Shown here: piece by piece, positions 17,207 through 26,316 of the stretch | Numbering within the stretch: the first letter of the stretch is position 1 | Layout: each line of letters begins with the position of its first letter | Assembly: GCA_963728445.1 (NCBI GenBank) | Contig: CAVSJO010000004.1 | Span: 310,001-374,000, forward strand | DNA length: 64,000 nucleotides | Direction: 5' to 3' | Source: CAVSJO01 sp963728445 | GTDB taxonomy: Bacteria; Gemmatimonadota; Gemmatimonadetes; Longimicrobiales; RSA9 | Program-made: the position numbers and the translations under genes | The notes under the pieces: generated by a model | The model's input: the letters and a program-made list of their open reading frames with translations, nothing else | Told to the model about the DNA's origin: nothing | Database searches by the model: none

Positions 17207-18411
17207 CACGCCGCCTCCCCGCCCGTCCGGGCGATGTTCATCAGCACGCCGACCGCCGCCAGGCACACGAGCAGGCTGGAGCGTCCGTAGGAGATGAACG
17301 GCAGCGTGATGCCCGTCGTGGGAACCAGCGCGGTGTTCACTGCCATGTGCAGCACCGCCTGCACGGCGATCAGGTTCGTCAGCCCGATGGCCAGCAGGAA
17401 GCCGAACATGTCGTTCGCCTGCCGCGCGATGCGGTAGCCGACGAGGGCGAAGGCGGTGTACATGAGCACCAGCGCCAGCACGCCCAGGAAGCCCCACTCC
17501 TCGCCGATCATGGCGAAGATGAAGTCGTTGTGTGGCTCCGGCAGGAAGCCGAACTTCTGCTGCCCGGCGCCGAAGCCGCGGCCGAAGACGCCGCCGCTGC
17601 CCACGGCGATGAGGGCCTGGTTGATCTGGTAGCTCACCCCCGCGGCGTCGTTCGTCGGATCCAGGAAGGCGACGATGCGGCGCAGCCGGTACGCCACGCC
17701 CTGGACCTGCCCCCACAGCACCGGGACGCCGACGACGGCCAGGACGATGAAGTGGCCGATGCGGGCGCCGCCGGCGAACGCGACGAGGGCCGAGAGCAGC
17801 ACGATGAGGGCGGCCGCCGAGAGGTTCGGCTGGAGGAAGATCACGAGCGTGACCAGACCCCAGATCACGAGGAACGGCATGAGCCCCTTCGTGAGGCTGT
17901 GCAGCCGGTCCTGCTTCTTCACCGCCAGCATCGCCGTCCAGGCGATGAGCACCAGCTTCGTCGGTTCGGAGGGCTGGATGACCACGGGGCCGAGAGCGAG
18001 CCAGCGGCGGGCGCCGTTGATGCGCGGAGCGATGGCCTCCGTGCCCGGCAGCACGGTGACGAGCAGCATCAGCAGACACGTGGCGAGGAGGGGCCACGCA
18101 AGGCGCCGCCAGTGGCGGTAGTCGATCTGCGCCGCGACGACGAGGATGACCAGGCCTGCCGCGCCGCCTACGGCCTGCCGCACGACGTAGTAGTAGTCCG
18201 GCAGCCCGCCGGACTGGGCCATGACGGCGCTCGCGCTGTAGACGTTGACGAGCCCGAACCCCAGCAGCAGGACCGTGATCAGGAGCAGGACCGGGACCTC
18301 CCAGCCGCTGCCGAGGCGGGACATGCGGGCTCCCCCCTCGAGCTCCCACGCCACGCCGCCGTCCTGGGCCCCACCCGCGCCCACCGCCGCCATCAGAGGC
18401 TCACGCGACAT
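17206..18411 (-). CDS. ftsW: SEDS-family cell division glycosyltransferase FtsW
   Basis: Polytopic membrane protein that polymerises lipid II at the septum with its partner FtsI. The protein is 401 aa from the ATG at 18411, which follows GGGAGG and overlaps murD by 11 bases. A later ATG at 18324 (MSRLGSGWEVP), also with a good ribosome site, would give 372 aa and is a real alternative. About ten membrane helices are visible, starting VLLLITVLLLGFGLVNVYSAS. Conserved SEDS pieces include QPSEPTKLVLIAW, FGRGFGAGQQKFGFLPEPHNDFIFA and ALVPTTGITLPFISYGRSS. Confidence 0.95.
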   Translation of the reverse strand: MSREPLMAAVGAGGAQDGGVAWELEGGARMSRLGSGWEVPVLLLITVLLLGFGLVNVYSASAVMAQSGGLPDYYYVVRQAVGGAAGLVILVVAAQIDYRHWRRLAWPLLATCLLMLLVTVLPGTEAIAPRINGARRWLALGPVVIQPSEPTKLVLIAWTAMLAVKKQDRLHSLTKGLMPFLVIWGLVTLVIFLQPNLSAAALIVLLSALVAFAGGARIGHFIVLAVVGVPVLWGQVQGVAYRLRRIVAFLDPTNDAAGVSYQINQALIAVGSGGVFGRGFGAGQQKFGFLPEPHNDFIFAMIGEEWGFLGVLALVLMYTAFALVGYRIARQANDMFGFLLAIGLTNLIAVQAVLHMAVNTALVPTTGITLPFISYGRSSLLVCLAAVGVLMNIARTGGEAA

Positions 18412-19804
18412 CGGAGGCCTCCCGCGCGCGAACCCACTCCCGGAAGCGGTCGCCCCGCTCCTCGTAGTCCCGGAACATGTCGAAGCTCGAGCACGCCGGA
18501 GAGAGCAGCACGGCGTCACCGGGTTCGGCCAGGGCGGCCGCCCGCTCGAGGACCGCGTCGAAGTCCCCCGCCTCGACGGGCTCGACCGGCACGCGTCCCT
18601 CCAGGTCCGACACCACAGTCTCCCTCGCCTCGCCGTAGGCGACGACCGCCTTCACGTGCTCCATGTCCGGCACGAGCCCCGTGTACGGCTCGCCCTTGTG
18701 GCGGCCGCCGAGGAGGAGCACGGTGGGACGCTCGACGCTGCGCACGGCGACGCGCGTCGATTCCAGGTTCGTCGCCTTCGAATCGTTGATCCACAGCACC
18801 CCGCCGGGCTCGCCCACCGGCTCGAGGCGGTGCGCCAGCGGCGGAAAGCTGCGCAGCCCCTCCCGCACGCCTTCCACCGCGGCGCCGGCGGCCAGAGCCG
18901 CGAGGGCCGCGAACAGCGCGTTCGCCCGGTTGTGCTCGCCCAGAAGGCGCAGCTCGTCCGCGGCGACCAGCTCCAGCTCCCGTCCGTTCAGCCGCACGCG
19001 CAGCATGCCGCCCTCGGTCCAGCCGCCCCGTGCGCCGCTCGAGCGGGCCGGCGGCGCGTCGGGTCCGGCGGAGTCGACGTCGCCCGTCCCGCTCCACACC
19101 CAGAGCCGCGTGCCGGCCGCATCACCCGCGATGCGCACCACCTCCGGCTGGGCACCGAGGATCCAGGTGCTGTCGCCCGTGGCGTTCTCGAAGATGCGCG
19201 CCTTGTCGGCGTAGTACGCCGCCACGCTGGGGTATCGGTCGAGGTGGTCCGGCGACAGGTTGGTGACCCCGCCGATCCGCGGGGAAAACGTGTCGACGTC
19301 CGCCAGTTGGAAGGAGCTGGCCTCCACGACCACCCAGTCTGGCACCTCGGGCTCGAGGGCGACCTCCGACAGCGCGCGGCCGATGTTGCCCGCGGCGGTG
19401 GCCCGCAGACCCCCGCTCCGCAGCAGGTGCGCCGCCAGCGCCGTCGTCGTGGTCTTTCCGTTCGTGCCCGTGATCGCGATGAGGGGACAGCTCACGAAAC
19501 GGGACGCGAACTCGAGCTCCGAGACCCGCGGGATGCCCGCCAGACGTTCGTCCTTCAGCACGTCCGCCGTCGGCGGGATGCCGGGACTCACCACCAGCAG
19601 GTCGCAGGCAGCCAGCCGCTCGACCGTGTGGCCGCCGGTCTCCGCCTCTCCGCCGCGCTCCCGCACGCGCTCCGCGGCCGCCCGCACGGCGTCTCCGAAA
19701 CCGGCATCCGTCGCGAAGACGGCGTAGCCCCGCGCCAGCGCCAGCTCCGCTGCCGCCCGGCCGCTCCGGGCCAGCCCGAGGATCCCCACGCGCCCCGCCG
19801 TCAT
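18401..19804 (-). CDS. murD: UDP-N-acetylmuramoylalanine--D-glutamate ligase
   Basis: Second Mur ligase, adding D-Glu; 467 aa. The ATG at 19804 overlaps the mraY stop (ATGA). The N-terminal GILGLARSGRAAAELAL loop binds the UDP moiety, AITGTNGKTTTTALAAHLL is the ATP loop, and NLSPDHLDRYPSVAAYYADKARIF and the C-terminal NDSKATNLEST are family signatures. A Pro/Ala/Ser-rich insertion (near residues 225-250) is longer than in E. coli MurD. Confidence 0.96.
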   Translation of the reverse strand: MTAGRVGILGLARSGRAAAELALARGYAVFATDAGFGDAVRAAAERVRERGGEAETGGHTVERLAACDLLVVSPGIPPTADVLKDERLAGIPRVSELEFASRFVSCPLIAITGTNGKTTTTALAAHLLRSGGLRATAAGNIGRALSEVALEPEVPDWVVVEASSFQLADVDTFSPRIGGVTNLSPDHLDRYPSVAAYYADKARIFENATGDSTWILGAQPEVVRIAGDAAGTRLWVWSGTGDVDSAGPDAPPARSSGARGGWTEGGMLRVRLNGRELELVAADELRLLGEHNRANALFAALAALAAGAAVEGVREGLRSFPPLAHRLEPVGEPGGVLWINDSKATNLESTRVAVRSVERPTVLLLGGRHKGEPYTGLVPDMEHVKAVVAYGEARETVVSDLEGRVPVEPVEAGDFDAVLERAAALAEPGDAVLLSPACSSFDMFRDYEERGDRFREWVRAREASDVA

Positions 19805-20910
19805 CGGATCTTCAGCGTGGCGAAGGCGACGAGCGTGCACAGCAGCCCGAGGATCCAGAAGCGCGTGATGATCTTGCTCTCCGCCCAGCCCGCCTTCTCG
19901 AAGTGGTGGTGCAGCGGCGACATGAGGAAGAGCCGGCTGCCCGCGCCGTCCCGGCGCGCGGTGTACTTGAACCAGCCGACCTGCAGGATCACGCTCATGG
20001 CCTCGAGGACGAACACGCCCCCGACGATCACGAGCAGGAACTCCGTCTTCAGCAGCAGAGCCACCGCGGCGATCGCACCGCCCAGAGCGAGCGATCCGGT
20101 GTCCCCCATGAACACCTCCGCCGGGTGCGCGTTGAACCACACGAACCCGAGCGTCGCCCCGGCCAGGGCCACGCAGAAGATCGACAGCTCGCCCGAACCG
20201 GGCACGTAGAACAGGCCCAGGTAGCCCGAGGTGTCCACCCGACCGATGAGGTAGGCGAAGACCGCGAACGTCGCGGCGGCGATGGCGGACAGCCCCCCCG
20301 CGAGCCCGTCCAGCCCGTCCGACAGGTTCACCGCGTTCGAGCTTCCGGCCACCACCAGCATGGCCCACGGAATGAAGAGGCCCTTCCACATCATCTCGAC
20401 GTGGTAGTCCGAGACGAACGGCACGCTGATCCACTCCACCGGCACGCCGCCCAGCGGGAAAAGGACCATGAACAGACCGATGACCAGGCCGACCAGGCCC
20501 TGTCCCACCAGCTTGTAGCGGCCGACGAGCCCCTCCGTCCGACGCCGGATCACCTTCAGGTAGTCGTCGAGAAAGCCGAGGGCGCCGGTCCAGAGCAGGA
20601 CGCCCAGGCAGAGCACCACCTGCGGCCGCTCCGGATCGGCCCACAGCAGCGTGGAGACCGTCGTCGCGATGAGGATGAGCACGCCGCCCATCGTGGGCGT
20701 GCCGGCCTTCTTCAGATGGGACTGCGGACCCTCCGTCCGCACCACCTGTCCCACGCGCAGCTCCTGCAGCCAGCGGATGATCCGCGGGCCCATGAGGAAG
20801 GACAGGAAGAGCGCAGTCGCCATGGCGCCCGCCGCCCGGAACGTGATGTAGCGGAACAGGTTGAAGACGATGTGGTGCTCGGCCAGGGGCGTCAGGAGGT
20901 GGTAGAGCAC
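19801..20910 (-). CDS. mraY: Phospho-N-acetylmuramoyl-pentapeptide transferase
   Basis: Integral membrane transferase that attaches phospho-MurNAc-pentapeptide to undecaprenyl phosphate to make lipid I; 369 aa with about ten helices. Signatures: KKAGTPTMGGVLIL, the Asp motif LGFLDDYLK, NAVNLSDGLDGLAGG and the C-terminal RLFLMSPLHHHFE. The GTG at 20910 directly abuts the murF stop. All catalytic aspartates are present. Confidence 0.97.
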   Translation of the reverse strand: MLYHLLTPLAEHHIVFNLFRYITFRAAGAMATALFLSFLMGPRIIRWLQELRVGQVVRTEGPQSHLKKAGTPTMGGVLILIATTVSTLLWADPERPQVVLCLGVLLWTGALGFLDDYLKVIRRRTEGLVGRYKLVGQGLVGLVIGLFMVLFPLGGVPVEWISVPFVSDYHVEMMWKGLFIPWAMLVVAGSSNAVNLSDGLDGLAGGLSAIAAATFAVFAYLIGRVDTSGYLGLFYVPGSGELSIFCVALAGATLGFVWFNAHPAEVFMGDTGSLALGGAIAAVALLLKTEFLLVIVGGVFVLEAMSVILQVGWFKYTARRDGAGSRLFLMSPLHHHFEKAGWAESKIITRFWILGLLCTLVAFATLKIR

Positions 20911-22320
20911 TCAGGCCTCCTTCCGGGCTTCGGAGGGGGCCGCGCCGTTCGCCTCCGCGCCGAAGCGCGCCTCGAACTTCGGCAGCAGCCGCTCCAGGGC
21001 CACGCCACGGGAGCCCTTGAGCAGCACGACCTCGTCCCCCTCCAGACGCGCGGCGAGGGCGTCGAACGCGTCCATGGGGTCGTCCACCCGGATGAGCCGG
21101 GAGCCGAGGCGCTCCGCCAGGGGCTCGAAGGCGGGAACGAACGCGCCCGTCGCCACGATCTGGTCCACGCCGGCAGCGACGATTCCCTCCGCCGCCTCCC
21201 GGTGCAGCCTGTCGCTTTCCGCGCCCAGCTCCTTCATGGTGCCGACCACCGCCACACGGCCGCTGCCTGCCGGGAGCGACGCGAGCAGGTCCACGGCCGA
21301 GCGCAGGCTGGACGGATTCGCGTTGTAGCAGTCCGCCACCACCCGCAGAGCCCCGTAGCGGTGGATCTCCATCCGCATCTTCTGCGGCACCATCGCGGCC
21401 AGGGACCCGACGGCGGCGTCCAGGCTCACGCCCCACGCCTCGCCGAGGGCCAGCGCCAGGAGTGCGTTCGTCGCGTTGTGCCGGCCACGGTACCCGGAGC
21501 GCACCTCGCGCCCACGCCAGCGGAAGGAGACCCGGCCGTCCTCGTCCAGCCGAACGTCCTCCGCCCGCAGGTCGCCGTCCGCCCGCTCCGTCATCCCGGC
21601 GACGCGGACACGGGACGCCATCCGGCGGGCCCGGGCGGCCAGCTCCGGCGGCTCGTCGCCCACGATCACCGGACCGTCCCCGATGGCCTCCAGGATCGAC
21701 GTCTCCTCCGCCAGCACGCCCTCGAGACTGCCCAGCCCCTCCAGGTGCTCCTCGCTCACGTTCGTCACGATCGCGGCGTCGGGCTCCACGATGTCCCGCA
21801 GCGTCGCCACCTCACCAGGCGCGTTCGTGCCGATCTCGACCACCAGGGCCTCCGCGTCGTCCGGCGCGCCGAGCAGCGTCAGCGGCGTGCCGACGAGGTT
21901 GTTCAGGTTGCCCGTCGTGGCGTGGACCCGGAAGCGCGTCGCCAGGACCGTCCGGGCCAGCTCCTTCGTGGACGTCTTGCCGTTCGCACCGGCGACGGCG
22001 CACACCCGGGCATCCAGCCGGCGACGACGGTAGCGGGCGAGGCGGCCCAGCGCCTCGAGCGAATCGCCGACGCGATAGTAGACGAGCCCGGTTGGTCCCT
22101 CGTCCGGAATCCGCTCGACTACCGCTCCCCGCGCCCCCGCTTCCGCCGCCGCGGCCAGAAATTCGTGCGCGTCGAACCGCTCGCCGCGCAGCGCGACGAA
22201 CAGCGACCCCGACTCCAGCGCGCGCGTGTCCGTCCTCACCGTCTCGTAGGCGACGTCGACGTCCGACGGCGACGTCTCCAGGCCGAGGGCCTCGCGCACC
22301 ATGGCGTCCGTCCAGCGCAT
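20911..22320 (-). CDS. murF: UDP-MurNAc-tripeptide--D-Ala-D-Ala ligase
   Basis: Adds D-Ala-D-Ala to the UDP-MurNAc-tripeptide; 469 aa. The N-terminal substrate domain contains DTRALESGSLFVALRGERFDAHEF, the ATP loop is VAGANGKTSTKELA and the C-terminal domain contains VVADCYNANPSSLRSAVDLLA. Its ATG shares one base with the murE stop (TGATG). Its substrate requires a D-Ala-D-Ala ligase (ddl), which must be encoded elsewhere because none is in this cluster. Confidence 0.96.
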   Translation of the reverse strand: MRWTDAMVREALGLETSPSDVDVAYETVRTDTRALESGSLFVALRGERFDAHEFLAAAAEAGARGAVVERIPDEGPTGLVYYRVGDSLEALGRLARYRRRRLDARVCAVAGANGKTSTKELARTVLATRFRVHATTGNLNNLVGTPLTLLGAPDDAEALVVEIGTNAPGEVATLRDIVEPDAAIVTNVSEEHLEGLGSLEGVLAEETSILEAIGDGPVIVGDEPPELAARARRMASRVRVAGMTERADGDLRAEDVRLDEDGRVSFRWRGREVRSGYRGRHNATNALLALALGEAWGVSLDAAVGSLAAMVPQKMRMEIHRYGALRVVADCYNANPSSLRSAVDLLASLPAGSGRVAVVGTMKELGAESDRLHREAAEGIVAAGVDQIVATGAFVPAFEPLAERLGSRLIRVDDPMDAFDALAARLEGDEVVLLKGSRGVALERLLPKFEARFGAEANGAAPSEARKEA

Positions 22321-23852
22321 CAGGCCGCCTCTCCGCGCTCGGCGAGGAGCTCCGCCACGACACGGCGCTCGTCGAAGTCCCGCTTCTCCGTGCCCACGAT
22401 CTGGTACGTCTCGTGTCCCTTGCCTGCCAGCAGGATGAGGTCATCGGGCCCCGCCGCGTCCAGCGCCCGGGCGATGGCCGCGCGGCGCTCCGTGATGCGC
22501 TCGTGTTCGCGGCTGCCCATCCCCGCCTCGATCTCGTCGATGATCGCGTCCGGGTCCTCGGTGCGCGGGTTGTCCGACGTGGCGATGGCCACGTCCGCGC
22601 CCTCGACCGCTGCCGCGCCCATGAGCGGTCGCTTGCCGCGGTCCCGGTCCCCGCCCGCGCCGAAGACGACGATGAGCCGTCCGGTGACCAGCGGCCGAAG
22701 CGCGGCCAGCGCGCGCTCCAGCGCGTCGGGCGTGTGGGCGTAGTCCCGCAGCACGGGGCACGGCCGCCGGGCGATGCGCTCGAGGCGCCCGGGGACCTGC
22801 GGCGTCCGGCCCAGGGAGCGGGCGACGTCGCCCGGATCGTCACCGAGGGCGATGCACGCCGCGGCGGCGGCCACCGCGTTCGCGACGTTGTAGTCCCCCA
22901 GCAGCGGCAGGTCCACGGGCCACTCGCCGTCCGCGGAGCGAAGGGTGAAGCGGGCGCCGAACGAGCCGAGCGAGACGTCGGTGGCTCGCACGTCCGCGCC
23001 CGTCCGGCCGGTGGCGGAGAAGGACAGCGTCCGCGGCGCCCGGGCGGGCACGGCGGACCAGGCGGGCTCCTCCGCGTTCACGACGGCCGTGCCGCCCGGC
23101 TTCAGCCGGTCGGCCAGCAGCAGCTTCGCTTCGCGGTAGGCGTCCATCGTGCCGTGGTAGTCCAGGTGGTCCCGGGACAGGTTCGTGAAGACGGCGACGT
23201 CGAATCGGAGCGCGGCCACGCGCCCCTGGTCGAGTGCGTGGGACGAGACCTCCATCGCGACGGCTCGCACGCCCTCGTCCCGCAGGCGGCGGAAGAGCCC
23301 GGCGAGCTGGACCGGGCCGGGCGTCGTCAGCGTCTCGCCTTCCACGGGCGCGCCGTCCGGCCCCCGCACGCCGAGCGTGCCGATGGACGCGGTAGGGCGC
23401 CTCGCCCCGAGCAGGTGCCGGAGCAGCCAGACCGTCGTGGTCTTGCCGTTCGTGCCGGTGACGCCCACGAGCGCAAGCTCCGACGCCGGGTCGCCCCAGC
23501 GCTCCGACGCGGCCAGGGCCGCAGCCCGGCGCCCGTCCCGCACGACGACCTGCGGCAGGTCGACGTCCACCCGCCGCTCGACGAGCGCCGCGGCCGCGCC
23601 CACCCCGGCGGCGGCGGAGACGAACTCATGGGCGTCCGTCGCGGTGCCCTCCCACGCGCAGAAGAGGTCTCCCGGTCCCACCCGCCGACTGTCGTCCACC
23701 ACGTCCGTGATGGCGACGTCGGGGAAGCCCGGTTCGCCGGCGGTGCGTCCGGATCCGTCGCTCGCGAGCAGCCCTTCGCGCTGGAGGCGGGCGACGATGC
23801 GGCTGAGGGGAACGGGCGCGATCCCGCGAGCGGAGGCGGACGCCCCGCTCAC
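22320..23852 (-). CDS. murE: UDP-MurNAc-dipeptide--diaminoacid ligase
   Basis: Third Mur ligase, which adds the diamino acid (meso-diaminopimelate or L-Lys) to the stem peptide; 510 aa. Motifs: SRRVGPGDLFCAWEGTATDAHEF, the ATP loop GVTGTNGKTTTVWLLRHLL, TNLSRDHLDYHGTM and RDYAHTPDALERAL. The C-terminal SDNPRTEDPDAIIDEI carries the DNPR motif that marks meso-diaminopimelate-adding MurE, so the wall is probably mDAP-type. The GTG at 23852 overlaps the ftsI stop (GTGA). Confidence 0.97.
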   Translation of the reverse strand: MSGASASARGIAPVPLSRIVARLQREGLLASDGSGRTAGEPGFPDVAITDVVDDSRRVGPGDLFCAWEGTATDAHEFVSAAAGVGAAAALVERRVDVDLPQVVVRDGRRAAALAASERWGDPASELALVGVTGTNGKTTTVWLLRHLLGARRPTASIGTLGVRGPDGAPVEGETLTTPGPVQLAGLFRRLRDEGVRAVAMEVSSHALDQGRVAALRFDVAVFTNLSRDHLDYHGTMDAYREAKLLLADRLKPGGTAVVNAEEPAWSAVPARAPRTLSFSATGRTGADVRATDVSLGSFGARFTLRSADGEWPVDLPLLGDYNVANAVAAAAACIALGDDPGDVARSLGRTPQVPGRLERIARRPCPVLRDYAHTPDALERALAALRPLVTGRLIVVFGAGGDRDRGKRPLMGAAAVEGADVAIATSDNPRTEDPDAIIDEIEAGMGSREHERITERRAAIARALDAAGPDDLILLAGKGHETYQIVGTEKRDFDERRVVAELLAERGEAA

Positions 23853-25879
23853 CGGGACGCTCCGGCCACGAGCGTGACGACGGTGCCCGGATCCATGACG
23901 GTGCCCTCCGCCGGCGCCGAAGAGCGCACCGACCCGCCGCCCTTCACGCGAACCCGGAAGCCCTGCACGTACAGCCGCCGTGCGGCGTCCCGGAGCGGAA
24001 GCCCCTCCACGTGGGGGACCGGGCGGGGCGCCGCGGCCGCGGTGGAGGGGTCGGGCGGGGCTTCACCCAGGGCGAAGACGAAGGGGTCGGCGCCCGGGCC
24101 GGCGTCGGTTGCCCCTGCGGCAGCCGACGAGCCGCGGGCGCCGGTCAGGATGGCAGCGCGCTCGGGGTCGGCGGCGGTCAGGGCGACCGCGGCGTGGCCG
24201 GGCTCCCGCGGCTCCACGGCGACGGCCCGGCGATCGAGCGGCGCGTCGCGGGATGCAAGAGCGGCCGTGAGGGTGGCGCGGATCACGGGAGCCGCCGTGG
24301 AGCCGCCGTAGTAGGCGCCCTGAGGCTGATCGAGCTTGACGAGAAACACGAGCTGCGGGTCGTCTGCGGGAAAGTAGCCGGCGAACGATGCGCTGTACGC
24401 GCCGGCGGCGTAGCGGCCGGCCACGAACCGCCGCGCGGTTCCGGTCTTTCCCGCGACGGCGTAGTTGTCGAGCGAGGCCTGCCGTCCCGTCCCGCCCTCC
24501 ACCACGTCCCGGAGCGCCGAGCGGACCTTCTCGGCCACGTCCGGCGCGACGACGCGCCGAACGGCCCGGGGCTCCACGCGAGACACCACTCGCCCGTCCC
24601 TCGAACGCACTTCCCGGACCAGCCGCGGCTCCATGAGCACGCCGCCGTTGGCGAGGGCGCCGTACGCCATCGTGATCTGAAGTGGCGTGACGTTGAACTC
24701 GTAGCCGATGGCGTGGCTCGCCTGGGAGTAGCGGCTCCAGCTCTCGGGGCGGCGGAGCAGACCGCTCGATTCGGCAGGATAGCGCAGCCCCGTCGGAGTC
24801 CCGAAGCCGAATGCCCGCAGGTAGCGGTACTGGACGTCCGGGTCCAGACGACCCGACAGCTTGGCCATGGCGATGTTCGAGGAGTGCTCGAGGGCGTCGT
24901 GCACGCTGATCCAGCCGAAGCGCTCGACGTCCCGGATCGTCCGGCCGTCCGCCGTCCAGCTCCCCTCCTCCCCGAATACGCTGTCCGTCATCGTGGCCTT
25001 GCCCTCCGAAAGGAGCGTCGCCACGAGGAACGGCTTCGCCGTCGAACCGGGCTCATAGGGGGAGAGGACCGCCGTCCACGTGTCGTAGCCGCCGCGACGA
25101 CGGCTCACCGCGGCCAGGATCTCACCCGTCGAAGGGTCCACGACGACGAGGTCGCCGCCCGCCGCCTGCGTCTCCTCCAGCGCCTGGCCGAGAGCCTCTT
25201 CCGCGATCTCCTGCAGACTCACGTCCAGCGTCAGGTAGACGTCCTCGCCGGGTACCGGCTCGCGGACCTGCATCATCGCCCCCGGAATCGGCCGCCCCCG
25301 TGCGTCCCGACGCACGACCGTCTCGCCGGGCCGACCGGACAGCACCGAGTCCAGCTCGGCTTCGAGTCCGCCGAGCGGCCGCCCGTCGGAGGAGACGCGA
25401 CCGAGCAGGGCCAGCCCGACCTCGCCATGCGGATAGAACCGCTCGAGGACGCGCTCGAAATGGACCCCGTGCACGCCCTCCAGCTCCTTCCGCGCCTCCA
25501 CGTCGTAGAGGCCCGGCACCACGACCCAGCGCCGTTCACGGTCCACTGCGCGCCGCGCCTGTCGGGCGTTCAGCCCCAGCACCTCGCGCAGCCGGCCCGC
25601 GACCGCGGCTCCGTCCCGCACCTCCCGGGGCGCCACGGCAACACGGTACATCTCTCGACTCGCCGCCAGGGGGACACCGTTGCGATCGTAGATCGTCCCC
25701 CGCGGCGCAGGCACCGACAGCCGCTCCCGCTGCTGATCCGATGCCTTTGCAGACCAGGTCTCCGCCTCCAGGATCTGGAGCTCCACCGCCCGTCCCAGCA
25801 CCACCGCGGAGCCTGTCACCAGCGCCACCAGAAGCACTCTCCGGCGACGCGCAAGTTTCGGTGCGGAGCGCGTCATCAT
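23849..25879 (-). CDS. ftsI: Septal transpeptidase FtsI/PBP2 family with C-terminal PASTA domain
   Basis: Class B penicillin-binding protein that cross-links septal peptidoglycan with FtsW; 676 aa. A short cytoplasmic tail and one membrane helix (VLLVALVTGSAVVLG) precede the pedestal domain. The transpeptidase core has S279-T-A-K282 (PGSTAKPF), S333-S-N335 and K478-T-G480 (AGKTGTARRF). Unlike most Gram-negative FtsI proteins, it ends in one PASTA domain (about 612-676, from VPHVEGLPLRDAARRL to VVTLVAG), a feature known from Gram-positive PBP2x/SpoVD. Tandem ATGs at 25879/25876 overlap the ftsL stop. Confidence 0.95.
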   Translation of the reverse strand: MMTRSAPKLARRRRVLLVALVTGSAVVLGRAVELQILEAETWSAKASDQQRERLSVPAPRGTIYDRNGVPLAASREMYRVAVAPREVRDGAAVAGRLREVLGLNARQARRAVDRERRWVVVPGLYDVEARKELEGVHGVHFERVLERFYPHGEVGLALLGRVSSDGRPLGGLEAELDSVLSGRPGETVVRRDARGRPIPGAMMQVREPVPGEDVYLTLDVSLQEIAEEALGQALEETQAAGGDLVVVDPSTGEILAAVSRRRGGYDTWTAVLSPYEPGSTAKPFLVATLLSEGKATMTDSVFGEEGSWTADGRTIRDVERFGWISVHDALEHSSNIAMAKLSGRLDPDVQYRYLRAFGFGTPTGLRYPAESSGLLRRPESWSRYSQASHAIGYEFNVTPLQITMAYGALANGGVLMEPRLVREVRSRDGRVVSRVEPRAVRRVVAPDVAEKVRSALRDVVEGGTGRQASLDNYAVAGKTGTARRFVAGRYAAGAYSASFAGYFPADDPQLVFLVKLDQPQGAYYGGSTAAPVIRATLTAALASRDAPLDRRAVAVEPREPGHAAVALTAADPERAAILTGARGSSAAAGATDAGPGADPFVFALGEAPPDPSTAAAAPRPVPHVEGLPLRDAARRLYVQGFRVRVKGGGSVRSSAPAEGTVMDPGTVVTLVAGASR

Positions 25880-26316
25880 CGACCTCCGACTGGCGTCCTC
25901 GCCGATCGGGCATCCGCACCGCCGGGTTCGGCCTCCCCGCCTTCCCCGGAACCCATCCAGCTCAACAGCCCTCCCCTGCGCGACCCGCTCGCCAACACGC
26001 CGGCGCCGGGCGCCGATCCATCCTGGACCAGCGGCAGGATCACGATCTCGCTCCCGCCGGGGACGTGCATCCCCAGGCGGGTCCGGGCCACAGCGACCAC
26101 GTGCGCCCGGCTCTCCAGCGTCTGTATGCGATGCTGCAGATCCGCGCGCTCCGATTCCGACATCGCACGCTCCGTCCGCAGCGCGTCCAGCGCCCGCAGC
26201 GTCTCCAGCGCCCGGCTCTGCCGCCACACCACCATGCTCAGCGCCGCGAGCAGCGTCGCGAACGCAAGCGCGAGCCGGAGCGCACCCCGGAAGCGGCCGT
26301 TCGACGTCGCCTTCAC
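25876..26316 (-). CDS. ftsL: Cell division protein FtsL
   Basis: Small bitopic divisome protein, 146 aa. It is recognised by position between rsmH and ftsI, one membrane helix (LALAFATLLAALSMVVW) and a periplasmic leucine-zipper-like coiled coil (LETLRALDALRTERAMSE.. to LESRAHVVAVARTRLGM). The GTG at 26316 overlaps the rsmH stop (GTGA); longer upstream readings in this frame are shadows of rsmH. A disordered Gly/Ser/Ala tail of about 45 residues follows the coiled coil, longer than usual. Sequence conservation in this family is low, so topology and synteny carry the call. Confidence 0.88.
   Translation of the reverse strand: MKATSNGRFRGALRLALAFATLLAALSMVVWRQSRALETLRALDALRTERAMSESERADLQHRIQTLESRAHVVAVARTRLGMHVPGGSEIVILPLVQDGSAPGAGVLASGSRRGGLLSWMGSGEGGEAEPGGADARSARTPVGGR

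Noticed and set aside
18401..21436. A 1011-residue open frame covering murD and upstream DNA
   Set aside because: Only the murD part (from 19804) has family motifs; the rest is the wrong frame of mraY and murF.
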